From NCBI RefSeq assembly GCF_013393905.1, contig NZ_CP040272.1, positions 7,573,501 through 7,637,500 on the forward strand: a DNA stretch of 64,000 nucleotides, given 5' to 3'. This DNA is from Nostoc sp. C052. Its GTDB lineage: Bacteria > Cyanobacteriota > Cyanobacteriia > Cyanobacteriales > Nostocaceae. Every line of letters starts with the position of its first letter. The first letter of the stretch is position 1. The notes beneath the pieces are model-generated. The model saw nothing but the letters and a program-made list of their open reading frames with translations. It had not been told where the DNA came from and did no database searches. Below are positions 62,872 through 64,000 of this stretch, one piece after another. The position numbers were made by a program, and so were the translations under genes.

Positions 62872-63176
62872 TTTTGAGTATTGCTATTGCAAAGCAGGGA
62901 AAGGTTTGTCGAATTCACGTTAAGTTTAGATAAGCCCAAAACAATTGTAGAGAGGGCGATTTATCGCGTCTAGTGCATTAGACATAGGTTTGGTTGCGCT
63001 TTACTCCACCCAAAATATATCAGGATGTTGGCTTTGGCAAAGCCTCCAACGCCACTTAACTACAACGAGGGGAGACCGCGCAATGCAGTTGCTCCCCAAC
63101 CTACAATTTTTTTGCAACATTTTAGCCTTGTCACGCTACTACTCAATGCTAAGTTGTTCAGAAACATTATCACAGC
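62872..63176. other. Intergenic region between tilS and the RHH-TOBE gene
   Basis: Convergent 305-base gap. The stretch 63023-63050 (GTTGGCTTTGG...CAAAGCCTCCAAC) is an inverted repeat that may end transcription from both sides. Frames that cross this region are not gene-like. Confidence 0.5.
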
Positions 63177-63620
63177 CTATTCTCTGGCAATAACTATATC
63201 GTTGGACTTAATAACGGCATAAGCCTCTTTCCCTTCAGACAAATCCAACTCTTCTACCGATACTCTGGTGATAATCGAAGTTAACTCAACTTTGTGAACA
63301 ATCTCCAGCGTCACCTCACTATTAACAGCTCCAGTGACAACTCGCTTCACAACACCCTTAAGAATATTGCGGGAGCTAACTTTGAGTGGTTTCTTTTGAA
63401 TACTAATTTCGATCTCAGGTATTTGAGTGTAGATATCTTGCTCTTCTGTGTTTATATTTGCTAGCGAGTTTGATGATGAAGAATGTTGATTAAGACCACG
63501 TACCAATTCCCGAAGAATCTCGGTCTTGGTTCGCTGAGACTGACCGCAAAACTCTTCCAAAATCTTTCGCTCTTCTTCTGAGGTTTGGAATGTGACCCAC
63601 CCTTGTTCTTTTCTAGGCAT
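63177..63620 (-). CDS. RHH-TOBE fusion protein, probable molybdate-responsive regulator
   Basis: A 147-residue protein. Residues ~1-50 (WVTFQTSEEERKILEEFCGQ then RTKTEILRELVRGL) look like a ribbon-helix-helix DNA-binding unit with strand, helix and helix. After a Ser/Asn linker, residues ~78-145 (LKVSSRNILKGVVKRVVTGA to VIKSNDIVIA) form a TOBE/Mop-type domain, which binds molybdate or tungstate in transport ATPases, ModE and molbindins. The pairing suggests a repressor or sensor with molybdate as ligand. It is divergent from modA with 94 bases between, the expected place for its target. Typical ModE has a winged-helix instead of RHH. Confidence 0.82.
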   Translation of the reverse strand: MPRKEQGWVTFQTSEEERKILEEFCGQSQRTKTEILRELVRGLNQHSSSSNSLANINTEEQDIYTQIPEIEISIQKKPLKVSSRNILKGVVKRVVTGAVNSEVTLEIVHKVELTSIITRVSVEELDLSEGKEAYAVIKSNDIVIARE

Positions 63621-63714
63621 ATTTTTACCGATATAGTTGGTTAGATGTTGGTATATTTGGTACTATTTTACCTAGCATCAATTTTATGGAAGAAACCTTT
63701 CAAACGCATTTTTT
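63621..63714. promoter_or_regulatory. Divergent promoter region between the RHH-TOBE gene and modA
   Basis: This 94-base AT-rich region must hold both start signals and, if the RHH-TOBE protein is the regulator, its operator. RHH proteins bind short repeated sites; TTGGTTAGATGTTGGTATAT with the following TTTGGTAC offers three TTGGT-like half sites in direct orientation, but no clean palindrome. The call rests on gene layout. Confidence 0.4.
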
Positions 63715-64000
63715 ATGAAAAGAAGACAAATTTTTGGTTTCCTGGGTATAGTAGTTGCTGGCTGGCTGTTAGCAATTGGTTTACCATTAGTTACTCCTTC
63801 TCCTGTAATAGCACAGTCAAACACCAACATACTTGTGTCCGCAGCTGCCAGCTTAAAAGAGGCGTTGGAAGAAATTAAGCCTTTGTACCAACAAAGTAAA
63901 TCAAATATCAATATTAGTTATAACTTTGGGGCTTCTGGTGCGTTGCAACAACAGATTGAACAAGGTGCGCCAGCGGATATTTTTGTCTCTGCCGGCAAAA
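63715..64000 (+). CDS. modA: Molybdate ABC transporter substrate-binding protein ModA (5' part)
   Basis: The first 95 codons are present and the gene runs off the right edge. Residues 1 to about 34 form a signal peptide (MKRRQIFGFLGIVVAGWLLA, ending in VIAQS), so the protein is exported to the periplasm. The mature start NILVSAAASLKEALEEIKPL has the first oxyanion-binding Ser of ModA (AAASL). NFGASGALQQQIEQGAPADI and FVSAGK follow, the second binding loop with its Ser and the ADIFVSA signature. It would capture molybdate (or tungstate) for a ModBC importer that lies beyond the window. Confidence 0.94.
   Translation, partial: MKRRQIFGFLGIVVAGWLLAIGLPLVTPSPVIAQSNTNILVSAAASLKEALEEIKPLYQQSKSNINISYNFGASGALQQQIEQGAPADIFVSAGK

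Noticed and set aside
62990..63222. Two overlapping plus-strand frames after tilS
   Set aside because: They cross an inverted repeat and overlap the end of the RHH-TOBE gene; composition is not protein-like.

Overview
The window reads as chromosome of a filamentous, heterocyst-forming type cyanobacterium (Nostoc/Anabaena-like). This rests on very frequent GCGATCGC (HIP1) octamers, heptanucleotide tandem repeats, several families of short palindromic dispersed repeats, and cyanobacterial marker families (KGK-domain protein, FtsH, CHAT-TPR proteins, Uma2 nucleases). No rRNA, tRNA, CRISPR array or intact transposase gene was seen.

Layout. 0-6 kb: redox and hydrolase genes (end of a dienelactone hydrolase, a cysteine hydrolase, a GMC oxidoreductase, a class I disulfide oxidoreductase, a lactate/malate dehydrogenase family protein). 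6-9.4 kb: a zone of decay with a class I aldolase relic, a MITE-like element with perfect 20-bp ends, an interrupted unknown gene, an intact SulP transporter and a DUF2252 gene with an internal deletion. 9.6-35 kb: a surface-glycan locus. It holds two GT2/GT4 fusion glycosyltransferases, an O-antigen-type ABC exporter (permease plus an ATPase with a C-terminal sugar-recognition-type domain), a TPR-sulfotransferase, a GT4-methyltransferase fusion, a stand-alone GT2 and two very large mosaic proteins: PhyH-PhyH-UbiA-terpenoid-cyclase-like-coiled-coil-TPR (1520 aa) and PhyH-GT4-GT2-GT2-truncated GT4 (1593 aa). A trio of Uma2/PD-(D/E)XK-type genes sits inside it. 35-44 kb: a transposase stub, ftsH, an RTX-repeat protein, a membrane-anchored low-complexity protein, an SLH protein and rpiA. 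44.5-55.5 kb: an ABC exporter, an aldo/keto reductase and an SGNH hydrolase, then a same-strand run that looks catabolic (alpha/beta hydrolase, flavin monooxygenase-like protein, amidohydrolase, two near-duplicate NtaA/SnaA/DszA-type monooxygenases). 56.4-61 kb: a conflict-type pair, an EACC1-like small protein followed directly by a CHAT-NTPase-TPR protein whose repeat tail carries two small deletions. 61.5-64 kb: a KGK protein, tilS, an RHH-TOBE regulator and, divergently, the start of modA.

How the genes may work together (inference). The glycan locus fits ABC-transporter-dependent export: chains are built by the GT2/GT4 enzymes, decorated by the sulfotransferase and methyltransferase, recognised by the C-terminal domain of the ATPase and exported. 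The PhyH/UbiA/cyclase-like giant suggests a terpenoid or prenyl-linked modification made by one multidomain polypeptide. This is the most novel-looking element of the window. The 1593-aa protein is assembled from modules that also occur in its neighbours, so the locus appears to evolve by module shuffling.

Limits: all family assignments come from reading motifs; no database search, structure prediction or computed identity was available.
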